DNA of 64,000 bases from Gordius sp. MW1 (Eukaryota > Nematomorpha > Gordioida > Gordea > Gordiidae): positions 22,528,001 to 22,592,000 of the forward strand of contig OZ038530.1 in assembly GCA_964036665.1 (NCBI GenBank), given 5' to 3'. The position numbers and the translations under genes are program-made. The first letter of the stretch is position 1. Every line of letters begins with the position of its first letter. This document shows positions 1 to 30,045 of the stretch, one piece after another. Below the pieces are notes generated by a model. The model searched no databases. It worked only from the letters and a program-made list of their open reading frames with translations, and was not told the DNA's origin.

Positions 1-1330
1 TTGATAAGGATTGAAAGGAGCTCAGGCAAATTTGGTCTATAAATAGGCATAAGAGAGAAAATACAGAGCAGTTGACTTATTTAGTTACAAAAATTACTAT
101 AGGAAAAAGTTAAAGCCGTTACCCTCCTACTCACCTGATGGAATCAATGTTTGGCTCCACCCAAGGGTAAAACTCTACTCCTTTGGGCAAGCTGACCATT
201 AAGTTTAACAAATGGCTATGGGGAAAAGATTTAAATCGCAGTTGACCCCTCCTCGATCGCGTATGTCTGATAGGCCCCCCAAAAAGAAAAAAGTTAGGCT
301 ACGGCCAATTAATCCATAAATAGTTATCACTTACACACATGATATGATGTTTGATATACAATCGCCGCGTCCAGGTTTGGGAATTTAATTATCACTCGAG
401 GTATTACCACTAGCTTTCTATAGTCCCCCCCCCCTTCCATAGAAAAATCTTTTACGAACCCTGAGGGTTTAAATAACGCTGCGGATATCTAGGTTTCACA
501 ATAGCCGTCTCTACGTGATTTCAAATTTGTTCCCTTGGGGAACTTGTGTGCAATTATCGTTCCACCAACTCCTCTTTGGGTCTAATTCTTTGAGGCTACC
601 CGTTCTATTTTTTAATTGGAGTAGGGTCTTTTTGTTCTCCTACTTGGTCCAAGTGTCGATGGTGCTTTCGTCCCTGATCCCACACTTTTGGATGTTATAG
701 CGCCTATGATATCCTCCAAGAACATAAGGACCCAAACCTTGTCACCTACTTCAAATGCACGCGGTTTCCTGGCCTCTATAAATCTATAAAAAATATCAAA
801 ATGATGAATTGAAAATTCAACGGGAAAATCTTAGCAGAATTTAAACAAAATTTTATTGTTTTTAGGTGAAATGCTTGCTTTTCAAATATCTAATTAGCAT
901 GGCGATAATATTTAAACTTTATGACTTTCAGGGCAATGGTAGATATAACTACATATATATTAAACTAAATTCGTATTTTCAAATTTGTTTTAAAATTCAC
1001 AGAAAACTGTTCGTTCTAGTCTATTGATAAAAACAGTTTTGATCTTGCACTAGAGACCAAACAAATGGGATCCAATCAATCATGAAAATTATGTAAGGGT
1101 TAAAAAAACTTTTTAGGTTTTTCTGAACTGTGTTGCGTTATAAAGCAATATAAGATTAAAAATAGTAAAGTTGTTTGATATATCGCCCTGCAGGTCCAAA
1201 AAAATAAATAAAATTTTAAAACTAATGATTCTTACAACTCAAAATTTAAGTTAAAGAGGAGCCGTATGGGCTATATAGAAATTTTAAGAAACATTGCGTT
1301 TCCCTAGCTGTAACTGCCGTGATCAAATTC
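1..1330. other. Gene-free stretch with a retrotransposon remnant
   Basis: I see no host exon here. A degraded Ty3/Gypsy-like coding remnant lies on the minus strand at about 500-780 (separate entry). A 36-codon plus-strand ORF from 212 contains a PPKKKKVR run, but it has no recognisable homology and I do not call it a gene. The rest is AT-rich sequence without clear repeats. Confidence 0.5.
500..780 (-). pseudogene. Ty3/Gypsy-like integrase C-terminal remnant
   Basis: The minus strand at about 772-729 reads KPRAFEVGDKVWVL. This is the pattern found after the catalytic core of Gypsy integrases (basic residues, then F-x-V-G-D-x-V-W-V). Further down the same strand the frame is open for a while (GTKAPSTLGPSRRTKR) and then meets stops. 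No LTR, reverse transcriptase or RNase H is visible nearby, so this is at best a fragment. The assignment rests on one short motif. Confidence 0.4.
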
Positions 1331-3260
1331 GAACTTGATCTGACTATTCTACCTTTGAAATTTCACAGGTCTCAAAAAACATCCTGCAATCGGACTCATC
1401 CGATAGAGAATTTTGCGCTGAAAAATATTCTATTTTTAGTTTTTCCACATTACCAGTTTTTTAGCTAAACGAGGTTGAAGGTGCCAAAAATGTCCAAATA
1501 AAGCCTTTTTGAGGCTATATTATATTACAACTTTTTAATATTTAGTGAAAAATAGTAATTGATACATGTAGATAGTTTCTCCATTATTATTTTTTGTTTT
1601 ACCTCTATATTTAAATTTATTCGCATTTACGTGCACCCCTTTCCCTTATTAAATTTCGCCCCATTATGGTTAGAAAACGGAGTACATAAGAGTTCATACT
1701 ACACAATCGATGTTTACTATCACATCTCTCTCCCCCTTCACCTACCCTCCTATTTTTCTCCTTCAATCCCGCCCTTTTCATGTGTGCTTTTGATAGATGT
1801 GGGGGCGGGAGTGTAGTGTTTCGATCTCGTCTCGTCTCGGTCTCGAAAACAAAATCTCGTCTCGTCTCGGGAGCGATTAAGAAAATCTCGATCTCGTCTC
1901 GTCTCGGTCTAGAAAAATCTCGGTCTCGTCTCGTCTCGACTTTTAAAAAAAAATATATTCGGAATAAAAATTTCTCCTGTTTTATTAAAAATATAAATAA
2001 GTGTTCAAAAATCCAAATGGCAAATTTTATATTTTTCGAAAAACTTTAATACACAAACTTTTTAAAGATTTAGCGGGACACGACATCTCATTGACAATAT
2101 AAAGATATGAATTAACTCATAAAGATAACATTTTCTATAAAAAGTGCAGACTAAAAAAACTATAAATAAATTTGAAATAAAAAATTAAATTTTATTGTTC
2201 TAGCAAATTATAATACTTGTGTTAAATTCACTGTGTCTGTCAACTCTAAATGGACTTCGAAAATTATAAGTTCGCTTATAGTTGATTTAGTTGCATAATT
2301 GAGCAAAATGAGACCCTTTATTAACCTTTGCTAATGCTTCAAAGTAGACCTTAACATATTTAAGGCAATGTTTAAGTCCATTAATATAACCATCATTAAT
2401 TATAGCCCATAGTGTTTATTGCATGTTTACTATAGCGCTATAAATCTCAAGTGCGAGTGACATTTAATGATGTTATTATTATTTACAGAATTGATAACTA
2501 GTTGCACAAATTAAAACGTTGTAAAAACAACAATAAAAGCAGCATTATTATAGAATTAAGAACATAAGGTTTAAACTTTAAATTAATGAGTACGTATTTA
2601 AATGTATGACAAAAATCAACCATACTTAGGTAAATGATTGCCAAATTTTAATTTTTTTGCAAAAATATATAATATTAACTACACTTGGGATTTTTTTTAA
2701 TATCAAATATATTCCATACATATTGATTTACACTTAATACCTTAAATGTAAATTAAAATACACAATAATTTACTAAAATCTAACGATCAATAAAAAGTCG
2801 AGATCTCGCCGAGAAAATCTCGGATCGTCTCGTCTCGACCTCAAAATTCTCGTCTCGATCTCGACTCCATTTTTCAAATTCTCGTCTGAGACCGAGACTT
2901 TTCTCGGTTTTTCCGCATCACTACGGGAGTGTAAGAGATGGAGAATGGGACAGAGAGATGTGTTAGCAAACAGCGCACAAAAACGCGAATAAGTTTAAAT
3001 ATAAAGGTTAAACAAAAAAAAACAAAAAAATAAAACTATAGATGATACTTTAATCTACAGGAATATATTATTATTTCTTACTAAATGTTAAAAATGCCAT
3101 AGCAATATAGCCTCAAAAAGGCTTAAAATGGGCATTTTTGGCACCTTCAACATCGTTTATTAAAAAAACTAGTAATTGTGGAAAAAAACTATAAAAGGAT
3201 TATTTTTCAGCGCACTCTATCAGAATAATTGGCCTGATTGGAGGATGTAATCTCAAAGTC
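1330..3260. repeat. Large palindromic repeat interrupted by a hAT-like element
   Basis: The segment around 1340-1560 is an imperfect reverse complement of the segment around 3060-3250. Both arms share the GCGCTGAAAAAT and AGGTTGAAGGTGCCAAAAAT stretches and the run AGCCTTTTTGAGGCTATAT. A single diverged arm of the same family is at 12780-13090, so this is a dispersed foldback element. The space between the arms is almost filled by the hAT-like element 1814-2923. Confidence 0.65.
1814..2923. mobile_element. Non-autonomous hAT-like element with TCTCG-rich ends
   Basis: The element is bounded by an exact 8-bp duplication, CGGGAGTG, at 1806-1813 and 2924-2931. Its ends begin TAGTGTTTCGATC on the left and, as reverse complement, TAGTGATGCGG on the right. 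Both ends are packed with TCTCG/TCTCGTCTCG units, in opposite orientation at the two ends. The interior is AT-rich with no transposase. An 8-bp duplication plus a TAGTG terminus fits the hAT superfamily, so this looks like a deletion derivative moved in trans. Confidence 0.8.
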
Positions 3261-3354
3261 AATATTTGTTGAGCTGTGTTTTTAGCAGCACATGCCTATG
3301 AACATTTAAAAGGTTTGTGTTATCAATTGACAATTAGTCATATGTCGACAAGCG

Positions 3355-3643
3355 GGCCTAGGCTATGTATTCTCGATTTTGAGTGATAAATAACAAAACG
3401 TAAAACCATTTCTTAAACGTTCCATTGCATCTAATCCTAACCCTAACCTAAAACGCTGACCTAAAACCCTAACCCCGAACCTTAACCATGTCCCTTAAAG
3501 ATAATTTTGACTTGAAAGGATTATTTTTAAACAATAACACACAAATTCGAACGCGATGATTGCGCTCGGGAATGGAACGTTTAAGAAATGCGTTTTACGT
3601 TTTGTTATTTATCACTCAAAATCGAGAATACATAGCCTGGTTC
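3355..3643. mobile_element. Telomere-core foldback element, copy a
   Basis: The inverted arms are about 70 bp and nearly perfect. The left arm reads GGCCTAGGCTATGTATTCTC and the right arm, reverse-complemented, GAACCAGGCTATGTATTC. The centre (3431-3488) is a run of CCTAA-type units including AACCTAAAACGCTGACCT. It is almost identical to the element at 61389-61684. I see no target duplication at this copy. It ends 10 nt before the ALG10 start codon, so it probably forms part of the ALG10 5' UTR or promoter. Confidence 0.8.
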
Positions 3644-3653
3644 CTGTTACGAA

Positions 3654-5449
3654 ATGGAGTTTGCAAGGTTTATGAACCTATTATCCGTTTTTCCTTTAAT
3701 TCTAATTTTGATTCATAAGGAAACAGCAAAACTATTTATTCTCAAACTACCCTCTCCGTATATGGATGAAATATTTCATATAAAACAAAGTCAACATTAT
3801 CACAAAGGAAATTTTACTATGGTATTTATTAATTTAAAATTTTTAAAATAATTTTAGTGGGACAATAAAATCACTACGTTTCCTGGTTTATATTTATTAT
3901 CTCTTGGATATTCATTTGTTTTATCTATTCTTACCAAGAAAACTTATGAGGAATGTTTTGACATCAAAACAATCAGATCAATTAACTCCGTAATTGCAAT
4001 TTTAGTGTATTTTGTGGTTTATTTTGTGCTTGAAGAGATTCAATATCTTGTGAGTCTAATTTCTATAAATATAATAAAATAATATAAACTAATTTTATTC
4101 TCTCTATACAGAACTTTAGGGCAAAATTTAAAACTGAAGAAAAGAATAATAAAAGTTACAAGTTTTCCTATCAATTTATGTTATTAGCATTTAATGTATC
4201 TCTATTTCCACTTAATTTCTTCTTCTCATTTCTCTATTATACTGATCTTGCATCATTATTATTTGTGCTTCTGACATACCTGTTTACACTGCTATCAATT
4301 AAATATCAGGGTAGTACTTTCAAAACTTCCTATAGCCTGGTCTGTTTTCTATCCGGTTTATTTGCTTCTATGGCAATTGCAGTTAGACAAACAAATGTTA
4401 TATGGGGAATATTTTGTGTGTTATGTCATTTACAAACTTCTTTCACACATTTTAAATTGAACAATATTGTTGTTCATCACAAAAACAAATCAATCAATGC
4501 AAAATTATCTACAATAGGCACATTGGACTCCATTCATAAAGATCAATCCAATATTTTCAATTTAAAATATTGGATAAGTTATGGTAAAACAATTTACACT
4601 TGTTCTAAAGTCCAAAATAAAGGATATTCAAATATTGACATATATATAATTTTTACGATTTTAAAAGACACATTCTCATTTCTCACACAAGGTTGTACAT
4701 CACTCTTTATCCCTATAATACTCTTCATAGCATGGGTACCTTACAATGGCTCTATTGTTGTAGGTGACAAAAAAGCACACACCGTAGCCTTTAATTTTCC
4801 ACAAATATTTCACTTTGCTTTGTTTACCACATTATTTGCCCTTCCATCAACATTGTTACCATTTATTTCCTTAGTGCTAACCTCCATTCGTCAAAAAAAG
4901 AAGTTTCTTTTGATCAAAACTAAAGGTCATTTTATAATGGTCACTTGTTTAGGATTATTATTGTGCATCATTTCCTATTGTGCAATCCATTTTTTTACCT
5001 ATCAACACCCTTATTTATTGGCCGATAATAGGCACATTACATTTTACGTTTGGAGACGTCTCCTGTACCCTTTCAAGTTTGCCTTGATTCCTATCTATTG
5101 GTTTTGCTTTTACCTTATCTATCTAAGTTTAACCAATTCTAAGTTTGCAAAAGATGACCAGTCCCGGTGTAAATCATTTGTGAATAATGCATGGTTGACA
5201 TCTTTTATCCTGTCAACCATGGTGGTGTTAATTCCTCAAGGATTTTTGGAGTTTAGATATTTTATGATACCATACGTCATGTTGAGACTTCACCAAAATC
5301 TTCAATTCCACACCAGCTCCCGTGTCTTGTTGCTGCTCATCATGGAAACTTTCTATTACCTTTTTATTAACATGCTAACTCTCGGACTCCTTTGTACCAA
5401 AGAAATATATTGGACAGACACCCCCGATGTGCATAGATTAATGTGGTAG
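3654..5449 (+). CDS. ALG10: Dol-P-Glc alpha-1,2-glucosyltransferase
   Basis: This ER membrane enzyme adds the third and last glucose, in alpha-1,2 linkage, to the dolichol-linked N-glycan precursor, using dolichyl-phosphate glucose. Three exons join in frame: 3654-3821, 3858-4049 and 4112-5449, giving 565 aa (introns 36 and 62 nt, both GT-AG). Family signatures are the N-terminal SPYMDEIFHI with QSQHY, then WDNKITTFPGLYLLSLGY across the first junction, LLADNRHITFYVWRR, LEFRYFMIPYV, and the characteristic C-terminal end RLMW. Many hydrophobic segments fit a multi-pass protein. It is about 90 residues longer than the human protein, largely in the hydrophilic stretch after RQTNVIWG. The start is the first ATG giving the expected hydrophobic N-terminus. 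A foldback element ends 10 nt upstream. Function is inferred from homology. Confidence 0.95.
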
Positions 5450-5503
5450 ATTAAAATGTAAACTAAACTGAATGCTGTCTGTAACATGGGATAACCTGAT
5501 TAC

Positions 5504-5597
5504 AATAAATAACTTATTGATCATTCTGTTTTGTATAATTATATATTGCAATAATAATAATAATGGCATACTTTTGTACCATATTGTTCTCAATAAA
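5504..5597 (+). terminator. Two polyadenylation signals after ALG10
   Basis: AATAAA hexamers occur at 5504-5509 and 5592-5597, 55 and 143 nt after the ALG10 stop codon. Either could direct 3' end formation. Confidence 0.6.
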
Positions 5598-5659
5598 GAT
5601 CACCACATAATTTAGAAATTAGTTTTATTAATATACTTTTTGATGTTCACACTTAATGG

Positions 5660-5815
5660 CATGGGCGTAGCCAGGATTGGAATAAAAGTGGGGTAATTAG
5701 AGGGGCAAAATGATAATTTTTAAAATTTAAACCATATTTATATAAAATTTGAAGAAATTTTTGGATCTAAGGGGGGGGGGTCAACCGCCCGTCCCTGCTA
5801 CCCACTGGCTAAGAC
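5660..5815. mobile_element. CATGGGCGTAGCC-type MITE, degraded right end
   Basis: The left end is CATGGGCGTAGCCAGG. The centre contains a run of more than eight G and the right end is a degraded GGCTAC-type inverted copy. It belongs to a family with other copies at 6179, 10892, 17153, 26151, 27027, 42684, 52718, 55485 and 57613. Confidence 0.55.
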
Positions 5816-5830
5816 ATGCTTTAGGGAATG

Positions 5831-6137
5831 CAGGCCAACCAGAAAAGCCCGGCCCACTGCCTGGGCGGGCACCATGAAAAATTGGGCTTAATATTTTGTT
5901 AGATTGTGTATTTTTTTGTTACTTTTTTATTAATTTTATGATATCAATTAATCTTAGTTTTTATACAAAAAATGAGGATTACATAAAAATATTTTAGCCT
6001 ATGAGAATATCATTAGTGAAATATTTAAATATAATCATTTCGGGTTTATAATGATCCAGGCATGGCCGGGTGAACACTAAGAAGGGTTCAGGCGGTCAAT
6101 TGAGTTATAGAAAAATTTAGCCTAATCTGACCTCTGC
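5831..6137. mobile_element. Small GGGCCC-rich hAT-family fragment
   Basis: The left end carries GCCCGGCCCACTGCC. The right end is a diverged CGGGTGAACACTAAGAAGGGTTCAGG block followed by TCTGACCTCTG. The same end structure bounds the hAT element at 34246-35974, so this is a short non-autonomous relative. I found no target duplication. Confidence 0.5.
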
Positions 6138-6178
6138 CATTAACCTTAAAAACTCCACGCAACGGCAAAATGTATTTA

Positions 6179-6477
6179 CATGGGCGTACCCAGGTTTTGA
6201 ATTAGGGGGGGGGGCAGATTATTTTTAAAATTTTTTTTTGTTTGACTATTCAAAAATTTTCCTGAGAGCAAAAAAAAAGGTCCTTCACTATCCAAAAATT
6301 TTCCGGCGACCAAAAAAAAAGCAACTCCCCTAATTAGGCAGTGGGGGCAGCCGGACCCCCTGCCCCCCTGGCTAATTAGGGGGGGGGCAAAACCTATTTA
6401 TTTTTAATTTCTAATGGTTTTTGTATGGAAATTTTTTTTTTAAATTAGGGGGTGCCCCCCCCCTGGGTACGCCCATG
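6179..6477. mobile_element. CATGGGCGTAGCC-type MITE with 8-bp duplication
   Basis: It is flanked by exact duplications TGTATTTA ending at 6178 and starting at 6478. The ends are CATGGGCGTACCCAGG and its inverse. The interior is made of G-runs, C-runs and A/T-runs with a second internal CCTGGCTAATTAGG, suggesting two copies fused or nested. The 8-bp duplication points to hAT-type mobilisation of this very abundant family. Confidence 0.7.
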
Positions 6478-6984
6478 TGTATTTATCTCATCTTTTTACA
6501 TATCACACTTGACGCATAAAAACTATGCCTCTGATCATAAAAATTGAGGTGTATTAAATAAGCAGAAAATGCTCGGTTTCTATGACGTTAAGCATAAGAT
6601 ATAATTTTTGGGTCTTTAGTCAAAAAATGCTAAATCAGAGATAGATTTATAGAAATTTACTAAATTTCCAAACTATTACTTTTCCGAAATCTTATACCTT
6701 AGTAATTACAATCCACCTCGCCAGTGGCTTCTTTTAAGAATATTAGTTGGTTATTTTTGCTGGGCCTAAAATCTAAGCTCTTCTTTACTTCGTAGAGAAG
6801 CAGTATTTATTTGCTATCATGGGCGTGCCAGGTTTTGGATTGGGGGCAGGCGAAAGTTGTTTAAGTTCGATTGGGGGGTGGGGGGGGGCAAAACTTGATT
6901 TTTTTCTAATTTTTAATGGTTTTTGTATTGAACTTTTTTTATTAAGGGAAAGAGGGCTGGCTAAGCCCATGTTTGCTATAGTGT

Positions 6985-7440
6985 TGTTAAAATGCTCGCC
7001 TGAGCAGTGCTCACTACATGTTGCTCGAGCACGCACACTGAGTTGTTTAATAAGCGCGTATAGCATGATCTGTATTTGCTATTTGGTGCACGAAGCAGAA
7101 CAGTAGCACATAAAAATGCTCGAGAGGCGGAGTTAAAGCAGCAAAATCTGTTCAAGCAAGTAGCCCTCCGTTGTCCCCTTCCTTGCCTCCGATTTCCTTC
7201 CGTGGGGGAAGGGGGCAAAGGTTAAAGGCGGGGGGCAAAAGGGGGAGGGAGGCAGAGTGGGTCAAAGCTCAACTGGAACAAATTTTGCTGCTTCAACTCC
7301 GGGTCTAGAGTTTTTATAATGCTACTGTACCTTATCGTGTACCGAATAGCTCACATAGATTATGTTATACGCGCTTATTAAATAACTCAATACTCGCGTC
7401 TGGAGTTGAAGCAAGTAAGATATTTAACAACACTAATTTG
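6985..7440. repeat. Long imperfect palindrome
   Basis: The segment 7035-7165 (containing TTAATAAGCGCGTATA and AAAGCAGCAAAAT) is an imperfect reverse complement of 7275-7400. The loop between the arms is G-rich. Short ORFs on both strands here simply read through the arms. It is probably a foldback transposon; no transposase or clear target duplication is visible. Confidence 0.6.
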
Positions 7441-9232
7441 CTATGCAATTTTGTTGGAGCGGCGGGATGGAAGATAAAAAAAACTTTATTATAATGGGGG
7501 ATTTGTCATTTTTTATAAACATGCAGTCATATATAAATTCTGAAATATATATAATATTTCCTTTTTAAAGCCGAATTTAATTTATTTTAAAATACTAGTA
7601 ACACCTAATCTAATATTTTTATTTATAAAATCTATTGTTTACTATTTTTTTATAATCGCAGCGCGTTAGAAAATTTAGATAGATTAATATTTAATCTTAT
7701 CGATCTATCTAAGGCTTGAGGATGTTTGTTTTTAAAGGGAAAATATTAAAGGTCTATAAGAGTTAAAAAATGTAGGAGGGAATGATAGTAAAATGTTGAG
7801 TGAGGGCGGCATACAACAGTTGCTATTTGGAGGGGTAGACAAGATCCTAGTAGTTGGTGGAATAAAAATCGCAAAGCAATTTAAAGAATTAACAAATTAC
7901 ATAAATTACAATTATAAAAAATAAAATTTCTTTAAATTAGGCTTAGCAACAAACCTTATAATGCCATTAGTGAGCACATATGATTTAATACGACTAAAGT
8001 TATGAGTCGAAAGAAACGAAGAACCCGAACCTAAAAAAATTAATTTCCACCTTCACTAGTTATAGTCTGGCAAAACATTATCAATAGACGTAGTTATTTC
8101 ACATGCGTTATATTTTTAGTTTCAAAAAGGACCCAAATGTATTAATTATAACCTATGGGGTCTCTAAATTCTTATTTTTTCAACATTGGGTTGCCCTAAT
8201 AGTCGTAAGACCCTTAATTGTCATCTCCTTAAGTAACCATAAGCAAAGGAGTTATCAAGGAAAACCCATTCAGTTTTTTGGCAAACTAAATAAAATTGCC
8301 AAATTAGATGGAAGAAATGGGTTTAAGCTTCATAGCAACAAAATTTATGTTTCGCTATATGATGAACTACGTATGAATGAATGGTAAATGGGTGTGTGTA
8401 TATAAAGTGATGGAGGTGTTGGTACGTTAAAAAAAGGATGGACAATTCATTTCCATAATACACTTGGTATGGCTCACACACGACGAAAGGTCTGTGTTAT
8501 GTAAGTAACAATAATATTTTCAAATGATGGGAGGGGTTGTAAGAGCAATAATTACAAAATTTAGCGTCTCCCCCCCCCCCACCCAAGGGAATGAAAAATA
8601 TATGAGTAAATCACATATAAAAGGAAAAATTGATATATCAACATGGTGTTCGCGTATAGCTCGCTTCGTGTTTACAATGTATAAACAAAGTCTGAATCAA
8701 CGTTTAAAGGTGTTGATGTATGAAGTAAATTTTATGTACAAGCAAGGGGAAGGGCGAAACCCGATTAAATAGTATATAAAAGCTGTGAAAACCCACAAAG
8801 AGAGAGAGAGAGAGTATAATTATACAAAATGTGTGTGGTACAAGCCTTAAAGGGGGGGGGGGGGGAAGAAAGATGAAATGATATAAAATTGTAAGGCGCC
8901 TATAAAAGAGGGAGGGAGGGATAAAGCCAAAAATGGAATAATCATGGCTGACCTGCTCAGCCGAGAGAGGAATCACGAGGGTGTTGGCGAGAGTTTTTGA
9001 AATCACTTTAAACGCACGTATTCAGAGAAGAGGGGGTAATAGTTCTGGAAAAAAAACTAAATAAAGAAAGCTACTCCTGCCCCCTCAACCATTTATAAAA
9101 CTTGTATAAAATAGTGGTGTGATCGATGATTGAAGAGGGGAGAAAAAAGGTAGATATTAAAGTTATGATTGGTCCCAAAACGCGTTTGAGTGTGTGAGTT
9201 GTGTATAGTGTTTTTGAGCAGCGGGTGGAAAG
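7441..9232. other. Gene-free stretch downstream of the ERM gene
   Basis: I find no host exon. There are C- and G-homopolymers (about 8570 and 8853), a short GA repeat near 8800, and AT-rich unique sequence. ORFs here have no recognisable motif. The 3' end of the minus-strand ERM transcript may reach into this region, but I could not place its polyadenylation site. Confidence 0.4.
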
Positions 9233-9433
9233 TAGTGTTGTAAAAGGGGCTGGATTTTGTTTGGTTGACCTTTAATTTTAGTAGACTAAACATAAACAGA
9301 TCAAAGATTTGACCAAAAAGCCTTTGGTCTGTGTATGCGACTAAGAAATATAGACCAAAAAACCTTTGGCTTCTTATGTTTAGTCGACCACCAAGGGTCG
9401 ACCAAACAAAACCCAGCCGTTTTAACAACACTA
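9233..9433. mobile_element. TAGTGTTGTAAAA MITE (hAT-like) with exact 8-bp duplication
   Basis: The flanks GTGGAAAG at 9225-9232 and 9434-9441 are an exact duplication. The ends are TAGTGTTGTAAAAGGGGCTGG and its inverse CAACACTA. The interior repeats GGTCGACC/AGTCGACTAAACATAAACA modules in both orientations, so the whole element can fold. This is the reference copy of the most abundant MITE family in the window. Confidence 0.8.
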
Positions 9434-9661
9434 GTGGAAAGAAAATTCTCGAACGCGACCTTCGAACGTCATAAAATAATGGTACGGCTATGATGATGAT
9501 GATAATAATAATGTACATGACAGTGCGCGATTATCAATAGAGTAGTATGTATGATATCGTATAATGTCGTATGTGGTGTGTGTGTATTGATGTTCATTGG
9601 GGGCGGCCATTGAAGGGAAGGAAGGGTTTGGATGCATGGATGGATGAAGGAGATTTAGGAT

Positions 9662-28290
<18,629 letters not shown>

Positions 28291-29572
28291 CTTGACGAAT
28301 TAATGTTTAAAAATGATAATATTTGAATGAATTCCTATAATACAGTTGAAATACAAATTCTTGTCTGGGCGAGGCCGCCTAATGCATACAATATGGCAGA
28401 TGAAAATAATCAAACGTGTTACAAATAAAATACATTTTCGATCAATTGTGATAAATGGTAAATAATTTTTATAATTTATCCTACATCAAAAGAATTCCAA
28501 TTATGCATATAGCTTATATTTGTTTATAAATTTTAATTAAAATAGTGAATACAGAATTGCGATATATAAATGTATATAACATTTAAAATCTGTAAAACTT
28601 ATAAATTCGAAACTTTTGAGGTAGTTGTTGAAACGTTAATTAATATTCTTCATGGATAATTTATCGGGCGATAAATTATCCATGAAGAAAATCGAATATG
28701 AGGCTAAAAATCTTCTAGAATAGAGGTATTATATTTTATAGTGTTCAATTGATATCATATTTATTTCACGCATAAAAAACCAAGAATTTTTATTCTTACT
28801 TATTATTTGTGCGTGTTATATCTGCAATTTATTCAAACAAAGCTTTATTAAATATTTAGTACTAGTTTTTTTGACTAAAATTTATACCAAATAACGTTAA
28901 AACAATATCCAAATACCATGTTTTTAATTCAGTAATTGTTTATCTATCGGCTCTGATGTGCTTTTAATGTGTGACTTTCAAATAATAGTCATTTTAAGTC
29001 CGTTAATATTAAAGCTCATCAGGCTTGGTAAATTAGCCATACATAATAGATGATTATGAGGTCTTTAAGAATGCACTTGTCAAATAGTTAAGGAAAAACC
29101 CCTTCAATACAATAATTAGAGAAAAAAATCAGATATTTTGGACTAAGGGGCCCATTTATTAGATTTATTATACCTCTACCCATTCATCGATTCAACCTTG
29201 GCACTAATTAACTGTGGTTAATTCCTGTGTAGAATATTTATTAATTCTTACTTTTTGATTGATTAATGACAAATGGTTCTAGAGACGCACCAGCCACGTA
29301 CCTAAGCTTAAAATAGCTCAAATAAAAAACACTCAGAAGAAAGACTATAACTTCTTCTCTACCTCCTAAACCATTACTACACGCCCCCCCCCAACACGAA
29401 AAAATATTGTTTTTCTATTTTTAAAACAGGATGAAATCTTTATATATGGCAGGATGGGATTTAAGATATGAGGAATAGGAACAAGGGGAAATATATTGAT
29501 CGAGCGGCATAATAAGGGAAAACCCTCTTCCCATTTAGGAAGAGGCTAAAATTATTAAACCCCTTTTTTCTT
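28291..29572. other. Region upstream of the ERM start codon
   Basis: The sequence is AT-rich. It presumably contains the promoter and any noncoding 5' exon of the minus-strand ERM gene, but no core promoter element can be assigned with confidence. A perfect 20-bp-stem hairpin lies at 28646-28689. No other gene is visible. Confidence 0.4.
28646..28689. repeat. Perfect 20-bp hairpin upstream of ERM
   Basis: TTCTTCATGGATAATTTATC, a 4-nt GGGC loop, then its exact reverse complement. It is about 360 bp upstream of the ERM start codon on the transcribed side. It has no T-run typical of a terminator and no flanking transposon ends that I can see. Confidence 0.85.
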
Positions 29573-30045
29573 TACATGATATTTTAATTTATTTATTTAT
29601 AACCGAGAAAAGTACAAGAATTAAATAATAAAGGAAAATATCAAACAACTCTCGATACACTATGTTGTGTATAAAAATCAATGATGCGTGTTCATGTTTT
29701 AATGGGGAAGAAATAACAAATACGTATAAGCGCGTGGGGGGGGGGGGGAGGGTAAAGTATCACACACGCATAAGTAAAATTAAATGTAAAGGAAAAGACG
29801 TGTATATCCAGTGTTCTTGTTGGTATATATTAAAATCAGTAAATACAGCAGTTGTTTTAACGCGTTTAAGATCAAAAGAATATCACAGTCAGCGAACTTG
29901 CAGTATAAAGAAAGGAAGGGAGGGGAATCGAATTATGTCTGAGATGAGCAGTTTTACAAGGGGTTAGGTGAAAATCCTTATTTTTGTATAAGAGGACATG
30001 GGGGGTGAGAGAATTTAAATATACGAGTATCTCCGGGTACGACAC
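29573..30045 (-). mobile_element. 3' LTR of an internally deleted retrotransposon
   Basis: This segment aligns over its length with the split LTR at 30301-30565 plus 36213-36427. Shared stretches include CCGAGAAAAG, GTCAGCGAACTTGCAGTATA, AGGGAGGGGAATCGAAT and GAGTATCTCCGG. It ends TACGACA, so on the minus strand it begins TGTCGTA. It is directly preceded (minus sense) by a polypurine tract, AAAAGGGGAAGG, at 30046-30057, which is what a 3' LTR requires. Confidence 0.7.

Noticed and set aside
3431-3488. Telomeric repeats suggesting a chromosome end
   Set aside because: The tract is short, degenerate and lies inside a foldback element; similar tracts recur across the window between ordinary genes.
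6785-7218. Overlapping open frames on both strands
   Set aside because: They read through the arms of a palindromic repeat and have no recognisable motifs.
8103-8387. 94-codon plus-strand ORF
   Set aside because: There is no homology I recognise, no splice context and no repeat or conserved motif; length is compatible with chance.
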